DNA of 64,000 nt from Leptidea sinapis (Eukaryota; Arthropoda; Insecta; Lepidoptera; Pieridae). The stretch lies in NCBI RefSeq assembly GCF_905404315.1, contig NC_066269.1:8812501-8876500 (forward strand). Direction: 5' to 3'. Within the stretch, counting starts at the first letter, position 1, and each line of letters starts with the position of its first letter. A program made the position numbers and the translations under genes. This document shows, one piece after another, positions 1 through 11,744 of this stretch. The notes under the pieces were generated by a model. The model was not told the origin of the DNA and searched no databases. It worked only from the letters and a program-made list of their open reading frames with translations.

Positions 1-422
1 ACACGATTCATATATTGGATGCAGTAATTTACAAAAAAAATTGTTTTGTATTCTACAGTCATTGTAAAATAGAGTAGTATTTTACAATAGATTGAATAGA
101 GTGACCGTTGAGATTCTTGTGTGTTCTTCTCACGAACTCTTCTTTTTCCGGAATCCGAACATAATATAAGTAATGTTAGATTCAGTAATTTAAAAGAAAT
201 ATTTAAAGTGACGATTCAAAAGCGCTTCGAAAAGTCACCTGATAATACCTACCTGTAAGTGATCACTGCCGTCAATGCTCTGTTTGAACACAAGAGTGTT
301 GAAACAGACAACTGAACGAAAGAACGAACTGTTGTGTTGTCCTCTTTACGCTTACAAAAATAAAATCTGATGGATCTTCGTTAAACCTTGTATTTGTAAT
401 TCCCTTTTTTTCTCTTCTCTAG

Positions 423-554
423 GTAACCGTCAAACTAACTGAGGCAAAAACCGTAGTTAGGTCGTTAAAAGTTATTAAGAGAAATTCACTCCTTAAAAAT
501 AGTGCTGATGATGATGAAACAGTATGGAAAGAAGGAACAAAAATTCTCTATTGA
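423..554 (+). CDS. Candidate terminal coding exon of an unknown gene
   Basis: A strong acceptor-like tract (pyrimidine-rich from about 400, ending in AG at 421-422) is followed by 43 open codons and a TGA at 552-554. In the frame starting directly after the AG (phase 0) the peptide starts VTVKLTEAKTVVRSLKVIKR and ends in a D/E-rich stretch then WKEGTKILY. Base composition is less AT-skewed than the flanks. No earlier exon is visible in bases 1-420, so the rest of the gene would lie left of the window. I do not recognise the protein. It may be a chance open frame after a polypyrimidine tract; no AATAAA signal follows closely. Confidence 0.3.
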   Translation, partial: VTVKLTEAKTVVRSLKVIKRNSLLKNSADDDETVWKEGTKILY

Positions 555-980
555 ATTACGTCAAAATGACACTTATGAATGATAACTATATAACAGTCTT
601 GCAAAATGCTATTTATAAAACATAATCTGCTAAATCTACCATGAATGTACATCTTCGAGGCTTACAAATTTGTTCGTAACCATAGATATCTTTTCACGTC
701 AGCTGTTAAGGTGAATTCTAGAGTAAAAAATCAGCCGCATGTGTAAAAAATAAGTTTTTGCATGCTTTTAATTTTAGCTGGATAGAGGACAAATTGTAAT
801 ATTTAAGATATGGACATATCCTATTGCATAGCAAAACACATAATTTCATTTCCTTTCAAAGATTCTACCTCCACTTCGGTAGCTTTATTAAGAAGTCTTT
901 CCACTCTTTTTAATCTATATTTACAGTTGCGCGATTACACAATTATATGTTAAACAATGTATGTAACGAGTGTAGTAGAT
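555..980. other. AT-rich stretch, nothing recognised
   Basis: Low-complexity AT-rich DNA between the candidate exon and the first SINE-like repeat. It would hold a 3' UTR if the exon at 423-554 is real. Confidence 0.4.
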
Positions 981-981
981 C

Positions 982-1348
982 CCAGTGGGAGGGTCCTTTG
1001 CACAGGATGCCGGCTATATTATGGGTACCACAACGGCGCCTATTTGTACCGTGAAGCAGTTATGTCTAAGCATTATTGAAGTATAGCTAGTCAATTTTGC
1101 TAGTCAAATTTGCCCAGTAATTTAGCTAGGTACTACACCTAGCTAAATTACTGGGCAAATGAGACATCATTTTATGTCTCAAGGCGACGAGCGCAATTGT
1201 AGTGCTGCTCAAATTTTTGGGGTTTTTCGAGAATCCTGAGCAGCACTGCATTGTAATGGGCAGGGCGTATCAATGACCATAAGCTGAACTCACTGCAAAA
1301 TGCAGAACTGCTCGTCTCATCCCTTATTTTGATTTAAAAAAAAACATT
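982..1348 (+). repeat. SINE-like dispersed repeat, copy 1 (with internal inverted duplication)
   Basis: This is one of about nine copies in the window of a roughly 290 bp unit. The unit begins AGTGGGAGGCTCCTTTGCAC, passes through GGGTACCACAACGGCGCC, and ends near CCTTATTTT followed by an A-run. The A-rich tail and variable truncation fit a non-autonomous retroposon; it may belong to the butterfly Metulj-type group, which I cannot confirm. This copy is abnormal: the segment before the conserved ATTACTGGGCAAATGAGAC block is replaced by an inverted copy of that block (1108-1160). Confidence 0.6.
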
Positions 1349-1349
1349 T

Positions 1350-2950
1350 AAACTGGCATATACATAGGGTAAATGTGCACTTTCTATTACATTGTATAAT
1401 ATTCCTAACTTCTATATTATGTTACGGAACCCTAGCTACGCTCATCCAACTTACTCTTGACGGACTTAAAATTTCTTATACATAGTTAATTATTTTGAGT
1501 TTATTTCGGGTTACATATTTCATATCATCTTTATTAGGTATACAAAGAGATAAAATCTATAAAAGTGTGTTTAATCCTAACTAAACAAAGCCAGCTTATT
1601 ACAGGGTCAGCAGGACACGAGGGTAAGTTAACGTTGGCTAGGGTGACTATGAATTACAACTTATGTGTCCTTTTTGACATTGAGTTTCCTTTACCGTAAA
1701 ATTTGAATTTAACGAAACTCTGTGTTGTGGCCTTATAGTGGTAACACATGATATCGAATTGGTTCATGTGTGTAGCTGTACCTAAAACAAATAACATCAA
1801 TTAATATAAATATCTAATACCTAACCTTTAAAGTAATACCTTCGTAGAATTATAGATCGCAGTAATATAAATCGTGCATATTAGCCGTAATAGCGTATGC
1901 AGACAGATCCGTTCTTAAAAGAACATATTTTTAATACCGTAACATCAGCTCTGATAAGAATCGTTTAATAATGCTGTACATCAAGTCATAGAATCATGCA
2001 GTTTCACCAGCAGTCATCTCATCGTAGTACAAGCAACGTCGCGTTCTCTCGAAGACCGCAGATAAACTCAGGTGACCAGTTGTATGCTCCGCCTTACGCA
2101 ACCTCAAAGAGCGTAGCTTCTATCCATTCAGCTCTAACGAATGAGGCACGCTATTGGCTTGCGTCGATGCTCGATACACGCGACAGCTGGGCAGTTAGCA
2201 TGACATGTTTTCCTGTAACAATAGTGTTAGACCGAGATAAAACACATTATTCTTAATGCTAATTAAATGAAACATTTAAATATTGGTCAAAATGTAAGCT
2301 TTGGTATTGGTGAGTAATTTCTAAATTAGTAAAAAAAATTTATAATAACAACTGTAATTGGTTAATTAGTTTTAAGGATTTTGTATAAATATCGTGTACC
2401 TGAATTGAAATATATATTCCTCATACTACTTAAGCAGTTATTTTATATAACCTCCAAACGTCTCTAAATGTGCAAATATGTTACAGTAGAATACATTCAG
2501 CATACCATTGTCCATTTTAACCATGGTTTCAGCCAGAATTAGCTGAGCCTGAATTAATTAGATGACCCATATTTCACAAAATAGCCAACACAGTTGAGTG
2601 GCAATTGTAGACTACGATAGCTACAATACAAATATTTTGCTGACTATTAATGTATTTATCTGTAAGTTTTCCAATAATAATAAAATAAAATAAAAAATAA
2701 CTTATTTATATACCACAAGTTAACTAAGCGCGTGTTTACACAACAAATTGAGAAGCCATTTTAATTGCTTAGCACAATGACAATGACGGTTTTTTATTGT
2801 ATGGAACCTGGAATCCTATGTTCGATTAAATAGGATCCAAAAATCACTCGTATCGTGTACCGCCCAGTTGCGTGAGAAAAGTAATCCGGTCGTGTGATAG
2901 AGTTTGAGAGTGATATATCTAAGAAATTAAAATTGAAATTTAAACCTACC
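1350..2950. other. Non-coding AT-rich region with one unassigned 86-codon frame
   Basis: No conserved protein is seen. An open frame at 1996-2256 (+) lies in a locally GC-richer patch (2030-2200) and codes a peptide with no motif I recognise; the patch could be a piece of a repeat. The rest is simple AT-rich sequence. Confidence 0.35.
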
Positions 2951-2954
2951 TATT

Positions 2955-3510
2955 ACTTGCTAATGACTTTCGTCGCTCTGTGATGAAAAACAACACCAAA
3001 ATATCAACAAACTGAAATAAAGTCTATTTCATTTGCTAATAAGGTAGATATGTTAAATAATGAGTTGTTTTCCGTATTCAGTATCATTAAAAGGCTCCTG
3101 ATCAAATATTACAGAGACACTCTTGAGGCCTTTAATTTTGTGCGCTCATTCTAATGTTAAAATTATCTCTGCATGACTAATCCACTCCAATATATTCTTA
3201 TGAACAACTATTGGAGTAACATCCTTCATTCCCACATACTTTAACTCTCCTATAAATGTATCTGTCTCACTTACCATCTTCTTTAACAAACCGACCAAAC
3301 AGCGTCAAAGCATCATAGTATGTCATATCAAATTAATTGCTAATGATTTCCGTCGTCCTGTGGTCATGATAAGAAACAACACCAAAATATCAACAAATTG
3401 AAGTAGACTTCGTATGCTAATAAGTTAAATATGTTTTAAGTAATGAGTTGTTTTGACCGTATTGAGTATCATTAAAGTGCTCTTGAACAAATATTATTGA
3501 GGCACTCTTC
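2955..3510 (+). repeat. Direct duplication, about 175 bp unit, two copies
   Basis: Copies lie at about 2955-3130 and 3337-3510. Both contain AACACCAAAATATCAACAAA, then a stretch with ATGAGTTGTTTT, and end in a similar ACACTC/GCACTC block. The copies differ by small substitutions and indels. The spacer has a motif (CACTTACCA followed by TTAACAAAC) that recurs near 7670-7700, so the unit belongs to a larger dispersed family. Confidence 0.6.
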
Positions 3511-3560
3511 AAAATACATCAACACCCAGTTATAGACTGAAACACTATTCTTATATAATA

Positions 3561-3906
3561 CTAGCTGACCCGGCAAACGTTGTTTTGCCATATAAAAAAT
3601 TATTCACGCGATAGTTTTATAAGTAATAAAATATTGCATATATTATAGCCTGTACATCATTTTGTTCTATTGTCAATAGTATTTGCAGCGCACGCAAAAA
3701 TAGGTTTTCGATTTTACACCTTGTGTTACAAAATAGCAATTTTATCACGGATCCCTAATTTTGAAAAAAAACATAGCCTATAGCCTTCCTCGATAAATGG
3801 ACTACCCAACACTGAAAGAATCATTCAAATCGGACCAGTAGTACCAGAGATTAGCGCGTTCAAACAAACAAACAAACACTGCAGCTTTATAATATTAGTA
3901 TAGATA
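3561..3906 (+). repeat. Dispersed repeat starting AGCTGACCCGGCAAACGTTG (copy A1)
   Basis: It starts CTAGCTGACCCGGCAAACGT and ends near a TTATAATATTAGTATAGAT motif. A near-identical copy lies at 41355-41676, differing mainly by a short deletion and point changes. More diverged relatives in this window occur at 15459-15700, 23318-23550 (reverse), 29208-29600, 40849-41165 and 58258-58490. No coding capacity is seen. The group is frequent in Lepidoptera; its class is not determined here. Confidence 0.6.
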
Positions 3907-3954
3907 TAGTTAAAAAACTTGGCCCCTTTTTCACCCTTTTCTATTTTACATAGT

Positions 3955-4222
3955 CAAAGACATAGCCCAAATGATTGCAAAACTGAAGTGGCAGTAGGCA
4001 GGGCATATAGTTCAACGGACAGATGGCCATTGGGGCAGTAAAGTCCTCGAATAGCGACCATGTACCGGAAGACGCAGTGTTGAAGATAGACCGACGATCT
4101 GGTCAAGATCGCCGGAATACGTTCAATGGGGGCAGCGCAGGACCGATCGTCGTGGAAATCTTTGGGGGAGGCCTTTGTCCAGCAGTGGTCGTCTTCCGGC
4201 TGATGATGATGATGATGAAGTT
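3955..4222 (+). mobile_element. RTE-type LINE 3' fragment
   Basis: The + strand resembles the C-terminal end of a LINE polyprotein with the motif KLKWQ..GHI..RTDG, broken by a stop, followed by a 3' end with a (TGATGA) microsatellite tail at 4201-4220. The same C-terminus appears on the - strand at 9172-9510 and 26405-26700. This is a short 5'-truncated pseudo-copy. Confidence 0.6.
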
Positions 4223-4407
4223 AACAAAAGGTATCGTAATATATCTCTTACTCGTCCAGGTTAAAATATTAAGCTGTATTACGAAATTAATCATTAAAAG
4301 GATTTGGAGTATAAATATGTGTATCACAAACTAAAATAAATTGGATATCCTTACAAAAAGTAAAATAAATTGGATACCTTAACTCTTCACCAAAAGCAGC
4401 ACATGAT

Positions 4408-6050
4408 ATGCTTAAATTACACATACCAGTATCTTCCACTGATTTGAAATTTAAGTATGTTACAGGTAGCGATATAGTAAAAATCTTCAAATTAATTTAC
4501 CTAAAAAGTACAAAACACCTATGGGGCCATTCGAATAATATTGTAAAATACATACTTGACATTATAGCACCTGAATTAGCAATAATATTTAATGAATGCA
4601 TAGATGAGGGTGTGTTCCCGTTGAAATACAGCAAAGTTATACCTTTGTTTAAATCGGGCAGTTCTTTTGACCCTAATTTCAGACCTATTTCAGTGCAGCC
4701 TGTTTTTAGTAAAATTTTTGAAAACTTTTTCCTTCAACAGCTACAAATGCATTTTTGTAAATTAATGAACAAAAATCAATTCGGTTTCACTAGGGGCTTA
4801 TCAACAATTAATGCGGGTACTAGACTCATTGAGCACATCTTTAACGCCTGGGAAGAGTCACAGGATGCATTGGCATTTTTTGTGATATTTCCAATGCATT
4901 TGACTGCGTCCACCATGAAACTTTACTCCTAAAACTAAAGCGTTATGGAGTGAAAAATAGAGCCCTAAATCTGATAAAATCATATTTAAGCGAAAGAGTT
5001 CAGATAGTCGATGTAAATGGCAAACGGTCTTCTGGTAAACCTGTGGGAATAGGTGTTCCACAGGGTTCTATTCTCGGTCCTTTCTTGTTTCTTATATATA
5101 TTAACGATCAACGTTTGTGGTAGATGATAGCCATGAGATTTTATTGTTTGCTGATGATACTTCGCTTATTTTTAAAGTGAAACGAAGTGCAGATATTGAT
5201 GACGAGGTAAACAATGCACTCTCAAAGATAGTGCGTTGTTTTGAGACGAATAATCTGCACTTAGACAGTAAAAAAACCAAGTGTTTACGGTTCATTTCAC
5301 CAAACACAGCGGATGTACAAACCAACGTACTTATAAATGACCAGAAATTGGAACTTGTGGACACTACGGTCTTTTTGGGTATCATGTTTAGATAAAAAGC
5401 TTCAGTGAGGTCCACATATTGCCCAACTAGCAGATAGACTCAGTTCTGCGGAATATGCTGTTAGAAAGATTAGAGAGTACACGAATGTTGCGACCGCTAG
5501 ATTAGTGTACTTCAGTTATTTTCACAGCATCATGACGTACGGTATTTTACTATGGGGTCATGCTGACATTGATATAGTATAGATATATGAAAATTTAATA
5601 TACGTTCACAAAAATCGGCACCTTTTTGCTCTTAATAGTGATTTTCATTATTATAACACTAGAAATAAGGGATTTCTTGTAACTAATTCTAGTAGGCTTC
5701 ATAAGATACATAATAGCTATTGTTTGGGTAAATGTTCAGGCATTATCTATAAATAAATTTAATGTTTTATAAAAAAAATGGCTCTGTTGTAAATCCTATT
5801 ACTCCACAGCTGAATATCTAAATGATCGGACAGCCTGGGACTAGATTGTGATCTTTTTATAGCGATAGAAATGACTGTACAATATTGTATATTTTTATTG
5901 AAAAGAGCACAGAAAAAGAATGCTGGGAGAGTTTCTTGCGCCGCTTCTTCTCTCTCAGAGCGCCATTTGTTTCCGAAGCTGTGGTAGTATCTAGTCGTTA
6001 TTAGAAATGACATCAAAAAGAATTCTCAAGGAATCACTTTTGATGCCTTT
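4408..6050 (+). mobile_element. Degenerate LINE (reverse transcriptase) copy, family L
   Basis: It encodes broken reverse transcriptase. At 4408-4930 are KVIPLFKSG, FRPISVQPVFSKIFE and NQFGFTRGLST; the next frame (about 5040-5100) has GVPQGSILGPFLFLIYIN; and 5117-5395 has the catalytic FADDTSLIFKVKR. Frame changes fall near 4870, 5100 and 5390, so it is a pseudogene. The tail at about 5865-6050 is a 3' UTR motif also seen at 20888-21095 (GTTTCTTGCGCCGCTTCTTC). Same family as the - strand host LINE at 48240-56430. No endonuclease is left. Jockey/CR1 superfamily is likely; clade not assigned. Confidence 0.75.
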
Positions 6051-8440
6051 TACCATAATATGACTCATGAAAGATTTAACTTTAAAAGTACAAAAATATG
6101 TGTTCTTAATTACTAAATAAAATTATAGATTCTAATTTGTAACGAGTTCTAGCATACTTTAAGAATAAAAGCACCATTTTTTTTAAATAGGCAACACAGC
6201 CTTGCCTCGCCTGTGGGTGTCATTTTATTTTTTCAAACACACATTATAAGTGCATAAATAATTCTGGTAAATTTTGTGCTGCCTGATCGCGTAACCTTAA
6301 CCGACTGGAACCGACTTTACCCGAACGTGCGTTAAATAGACCAGCGTGACGGCTAAGGCCCATTTGATACCAACAATATGAAGTGCTCAGCGCAAGTCTT
6401 CACTTCGATAGTCAGCAATTGTTTCCCAATAGTTTTTTCGGTCAATATAATCCACATTCACGGTTACCCTATGATTTTCTATACTGTGTCAGTATATTAA
6501 CGTAGAGTTTACTGCCGGATTACCCTGAAACTCAGGGCGCGATGCTATAACTATCTACTAAGACACTGCGGTACATACTTAAACATTTATACATCAGGTA
6601 TTCTAAACACGGTATCCCTATATCCGAAAATAAAAGCCTATAAGTAGTAGGCAGTTAAAGTATGGATTGCGAATCGTCTTTTTCAGTGTTGTGTGCCTTA
6701 TTTCGATTAGCTAAGGTGTCGTGATAGAATACTGAACCTGTTAAACACTGCGCACTGAATAGTTTGGGAACTTTGACACAAGCGATCTGAAGAGCAAAAA
6801 TTGAATTCAATGCCCGCCCTTGCTTTTTATATATCCAAGTGCATAACAAAAAAAAATAAATAAATGAAAAATAAACTCTCTTGTATTGAACTAATTGAGA
6901 AAACAAAAATAGTTAGGTGAAACAATAGCAGTGAAAATAATTTAATAAAATCTTCAACAGGGTAACGTTTTTCGATTGTTTTATTTGAATTAGCGTCACT
7001 GGAAATCGCAGTATCAAAACGGAGAGCGCAGTGGTTCTTAAATCCCTAACTTATTTACTGTAAAGAAATGTTAAAACAATAAACGTAAATAAAATCCTCT
7101 AAATGCTACAGACCGAAAGATGCTGACGCTACAGCACAATTGCATCATGCAGGTTATAAGACAGTGCCGGATGTCCATTTGCCCTAAAATTTTGCCTTCG
7201 TGGTGCAAGATATAAGCGGTTCATACACACCTTATATATATTTATATTATTTCTCCATTTTCAATATAATTTCTTTATTATCTATTATTTGTAGGAAACA
7301 AATAGTATTATGATAAATATTATCAGAAATTCAAACTCACACTATCACCAGTGATGTTTCCAACAATTATACACACTTTTAGTAAAAAGGTAGCCAACGG
7401 TAAGATAAAACTGCAAATCAAAATATGTAAATACAAGCTACATATATATGTTACAAAATACTACATACTAATAGGTTATACAATACGGCAATGAATTAGT
7501 TACAATGAGTGAGGATTCAGAAAAAAAAACATAAGATTGGGGTTAAATAAATATCAGTAATTATTTTAAATTATCACAAACCAGCGATCTGAAAACGTTT
7601 AACTTTTCATCAAATATGTCGATATATACTATAACTATAAAGTCTCCTATTAATAAATGTATCTTCCTCACTTACCACCTTCGTTAACAAACTTTCCAAA
7701 CGTTGTCAAATATTTGTAGCAAAATATTATGACTATTAACAAATATTGATTCACCCGCAAACATGTTTTGGAATACAGAGCTAAATCACTGCGTTTATTA
7801 GTATTTTTCGTGCCTATAATTATATGCTATATTCATTGTGACTAATGGATGTAATTAAAGGAATTTGAGATCTAAAAGTAATTATTACATTGAATCTAAA
7901 GTTGAAATCTGAGTTCGAAATGCAGTAAACTACATACTTACAAATGTATATTCAAATACAATGTGCATTTGCTATTTTAGTTCTTAGAAAAATATTAAGT
8001 CCATTAATTTTCTAATATTTTATACATGATGTGCATTTCAGTATAAAAATATAGTTTTACCGAACTAAAGTTCGGCACTAGAGTTTGTTTAAAACTCGAA
8101 GTTTATCACTTGAACCAATCAATATGTTATAACATACTTAACCAGTGTGGGAGTAAATAAGCTTCTACGAAATTCTTTAAATTGTAATAATTCTTTGATC
8201 TTGATGAATCGTTTAAGTAAACCAGTTTAGGAAATCACAATTAAGTACCCTTTAAGCTTTCAATGAACAAATGTTACATTTCTGTCAAACTTACACATTA
8301 CTCTTCCAAAGTAATTTCTACATCCCGTTATGAACTGATAGAGAACTTATAAATCTATATTAACTTTGCGGAAAAAAAATGGCCTAAACCTTCGCCATAG
8401 CAGCCCAAGTCATATATAGATAGTTTAAAATGTTTTATAG
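6050..8440. other. AT-rich non-coding region
   Basis: No credible exon or complete element is seen. Around 7660-7740 is a motif shared with the spacer of the 2955-3510 duplication. The open frames present are short and compositionally random. Confidence 0.4.
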
Positions 8441-8449
8441 GCATTTTTT

Positions 8450-8745
8450 AAATGAAAATAAGGGATGAGACGAGCAGGACGTTCAGCTGATGATAATTGA
8501 TACGCCCAGCCCATTACAATGCACTACCGCTCAGGTTTCTTGAAAAACCCAAAATTTCTGAGAGGCACTACAATTCCGCTCGTCACCTTGAGACATAAGA
8601 TATTAAGTCACATTTGCCCAGTAATTTCACTAGCAAACCGAAACACAGTAATGTTTACACCTTACTGCTTCACGGCAGAAATAGGCACCGTTGCGGTACC
8701 CATAATCTAGCCGGCATCCTGTGCAAAGGAGCCTCTTACTAGTAG
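8450..8745 (-). repeat. SINE-like dispersed repeat, copy 2
   Basis: Reverse-orientation copy of the unit at 982-1348. It begins with the A-rich tail complement (AAATAAGGGATGAGACGAGC-like) and ends at the AGGAGCCTC block near 8735. It looks nearly full length. Confidence 0.65.
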
Positions 8746-8929
8746 ATTGATTTTTATGTGACCATTTTATTGCAAAACCAATTAATGAAAAACAAACAAA
8801 AAAAATTAATGTAAAGTTTCAAGCTTGTGAAATTACTTTTAAAGAAAAAAAATGATTTTCAAAGGTTTAGTCTTTAAGTACTTTTTATTTTCAGAAATTT
8901 ATATGCTGCCACTCAAGTTGCACAAGCGG

Positions 8930-9122
8930 TTTTGCTACAATACTAAGGCTGAGATCTAAAGAGAATACTTAGACTTTACTTAGGTCTGCTGAGTGTGATA
9001 AAACGCGAACTTGACTTTTGCATTGGGCTTAAGTCCGTCTTGGTCTTAGCATAAGCTAAGCAAAATTTCAGCTGTCAAATGACTATAAAAACGAAATGAT
9101 TATGCTACGCTTACACTCTCCT
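8930..9122 (+). repeat. Dispersed repeat with AATTTCAGCTGTC motif
   Basis: It shares a segment with 19985-20165 (TTTCAGCTGTC followed by an A-rich run and ACTTAGC/GCTTAC-like ends). No coding capacity. Family unknown. Confidence 0.4.
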
Positions 9123-9124
9123 TT

Positions 9125-9513
9125 CACTTACGTCTCCCGGTACGTAGTCGCCATTCGAGGACTTTACTGCCCTAACGGCCATCTGTCCGTCGAACTATGT
9201 GCCCTGCCCACTGCCACTTCAGTTTCGCAATCATTTGGACTATGTCGCTAACTTTCGTTCTCCTAAGGATCTCCTCATTTCTGATTCTATCTTGCAGGAA
9301 AACTCTGAGCATAGCCCTCTCCATTGCGCTCTGAGCGACATTGAGCTTCCTCATAAGGCCCATAGTTAGTGACCACATCTGCATTCTGTATGTCATCACT
9401 GGCAACACACGCTGGTTAAAAATCTTCAGACACTGTGGTATTTTAGACGAGATTTTACGTAGCTTCTTGAGCCGTACAACATATGTGATGGCAATACTGC
9501 CCGAAGTCAAATA
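9125..9513 (-). mobile_element. RTE-type LINE C-terminal fragment
   Basis: The - strand frame 9510-9172 encodes the end of an RTE-like LINE polyprotein: VLPVMTYRMQMWSL, then MERAMLRVFLQDRIRNEEI, then KLKWQWAGHIVRRTDGR. This is the region after the reverse transcriptase palm, and the catalytic core is missing. The open frame is over 110 codons, so the copy is fairly young. Related tails are at 3955-4222 and 26405-26700. Confidence 0.75.
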
Positions 9514-9524
9514 CTTTTAAAGGT

Positions 9525-10168
9525 CTTCTTCTTCTTCTCGGTCGATACGCTCTTGACAAAGCATTCGTGATTGTCAAGAAGTTTCAATAGGGGCAGATAT
9601 CATGCGCCTCACAATTTTCGACATCTCTTTCTGTTAGAGGTCATTGGAGTACTCTCATCCATGAGGCCGCCCACAGCAGACTTGATCTGATTGATCCACC
9701 ATAGGGGACCTTTCACTTTTTTATAGACCCCTAAACGGGGCCCTTATGTCGGGCTCGGGTGTATACTAAAAACCTCCTCTGTGCTGATCGCCCTAAAGGC
9801 TTTTACAGCGAAGCCAGGCGTGGGCCTTGAAGGCCGAAAATGTAGCTCAAATGCGCGGGGCGTCTCGGAAGGAGGCTCGGACCTCGGACCGCCTGCTCAC
9901 TAGGCTGGATGGAGAGAAGGTGGTTACCTTCGTTCGGTTACACTCGGTCTAATGCCTTCTACTTTACTCTAGAAGACAAGGCGTTCTATAGACTGGCTGT
10001 TTCGTCTCGATACGTGGCCAAAGAAGGCGAGTATGCGGGATTTTAGTTACTCCAGGAACTAAAAATTAATCGCTGTTTAATTCTAATGCAGTATCAAAAC
10101 TTTCGTACGAAATTCGATATACGATACACGAATTTTCCTTCTCCAGGATCACATTTCCAGACTTTTTA
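9525..10168. repeat. GC-rich repeat fragments
   Basis: A (CTT)n tract at about 9527-9537 is followed by GC-rich sequence (9700-9960) clearly unlike the AT-rich surroundings, for example AAGGCCGAAAATGTAGCTCA and GGAAGGAGGCTCGGACCTCG. This resembles an untranslated or gag-flanking part of a LINE, but no open frame or family motif confirms it. Confidence 0.4.
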
Positions 10169-10470
10169 TTGACATTAAGGCACAAGACGACCAGAAAGGT
10201 CAGCTGATGGTAGTTGTAACGCCCTGCCCATTACAATGTAGTGCCGCTCAGAATTCTTGAAAAACGCCAGAAATTCTGAGGGGCACTAGAACTACGCTCG
10301 TCACCTTGAGACATAAGATGTTAAGTCTCATTTGCCCAGTAATTTCATTAGCTACGGCGCCCTTCAGACCGAATACTGTAATGCTCATTACTGCTTCACA
10401 GCAGAAATAGACGCCGTTGTGGTACCAATAATCTAGCCGGCATCCTGTGCAAAAGAGCCTCCCACTGGTA
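10168..10470 (-). repeat. SINE-like dispersed repeat, copy 3
   Basis: Reverse copy of the 982-1348 unit. It contains the ATAATCTAGCCGGCATCCTG end at 10429-10448 and the tail end near 10170-10200. Full length or nearly so. Confidence 0.65.
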
Positions 10471-10479
10471 TCTAGAGCG

Positions 10480-11310
10480 TCTATCTTCTTCTTTTCAACC
10501 TCGCGCAATGTCCACGTTTCAGCGGCATACAAAAAATTGGAATAGTTAATTACTCTCAAAATACTGGTGTATATTTTTAGTTCACACGTTGGACAAGCTA
10601 AACTAGAGACACGTTATTCCCATTCTAAGGATTTTTCATTAATCATTCACAGTTCGTTACCTCGCCGGGGTAAGATAATATTACCCGTCCTATTGTGACG
10701 AAGCTTCAAATTACTAGGTTATGGAGGTAGTTTCCATCAGCGGCTGGCAAAAAATCAATGCATTTATTTTATACCTACTTCTTATTACCAATATATAGAA
10801 TGGATTTGTTTACGCTTGTAATAAAATAATCTGGAACAAATATTGACCAATTTAGTGAGTTACAATAATTTGAAAAAGAGTATTACAATATTCACGACGT
10901 CATAAAAAATTGTGTGCGTGTAATCTTTAGGCGCGATTGTAGTAAAACTTAATTATAATTAACTTAGGAATAATTAAGAGATACATATATTATATACCTT
11001 TTTTGCTTATCTGAAAGCTCCTAGACAAAATATGATATTTTCCTTTGCCCTTGTTTGTCCCATCTATTCTAAGACATACAGTATATTACAAAAATTCTTA
11101 AAAACTTGAAAGACAAGAAGATTTCATTTATATCATTAAATATATACTTACATTAATTAATATCACACATATCAATATAACATTGTTATTAAATATTAAC
11201 GAATATGGCTCTATGGGCTCGGACCTTTTGCCTGTCCGATGGACGAAGAGAAATTAACGAATGTCGCAAACGTCAGACTGAGAACTTTTATTTATTATTA
11301 ATGACAAAGT
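10480..11310. other. AT-rich sequence; part of a dispersed repeat near 11210-11290
   Basis: Around 11215-11285 the string AATGTCGCAAACGTCAGA and its flanks recur in reverse at about 45525-45625. Nothing else is recognised. Confidence 0.35.
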
Positions 11311-11328
11311 AGTCATAAATAAACAAAT

Positions 11329-11690
11329 ACACTTGGAGATTTTCAGAAAATATAACTGAGCAATTTTAAACAATTTTTTAAACCATTAAATTATAATGGT
11401 TAAAAATTGTTTCAATTGACTTTTTTCTGCCAGAAGTACTAACGTTACTTCCGTCAGAAAAATATTCTGATTTACCCCCAAGTCACGCCTAAAGAAGTTT
11501 TACTTCGACAATCACTTGGAGATTTCTTAAAAAATATTACTCAGCACTTTGAAAAAAAATTTTAAAACCATTTAATAATAAGGGCTTAAAAATTCTTTCA
11601 ATTAACTTTTGTACTGAGCGTTACTTCCGTCAGAAAAAAATTCTGAGTTACCCCCAAAAGTCGCGCCTAAAGAAGTTTTATTCAATGGCC
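11329..11690 (+). repeat. Tandem duplication, about 180 bp unit, two copies
   Basis: Units at about 11329-11505 and 11507-11685 both run from CACTTGGAGATTT through GTTACTTCCGTCAGAAAAA to CCTAAAGAAGTTTTA. They differ by substitutions and small indels. A short RTE-tail-like piece (TCTTTGGAGGAGGCCTTTA) follows at 11720-11740. Confidence 0.65.
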
Positions 11691-11744
11691 GTGAGCGGCA
11701 GAGAATAGAGAGTACTGGTCATCTTTGGAGGAGGCCTTTACCTT

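Noticed and set aside
1622..1632. Splice donor GTAAGT after GACACGAGG
   Set aside because: The nearest upstream AG would make an 18-base exon with no coding support.
1996..2256. 86-codon + strand frame in a GC-richer patch, as a host gene
   Set aside because: No recognisable domain, no promoter or splice context; may be repeat-derived, so left unassigned.
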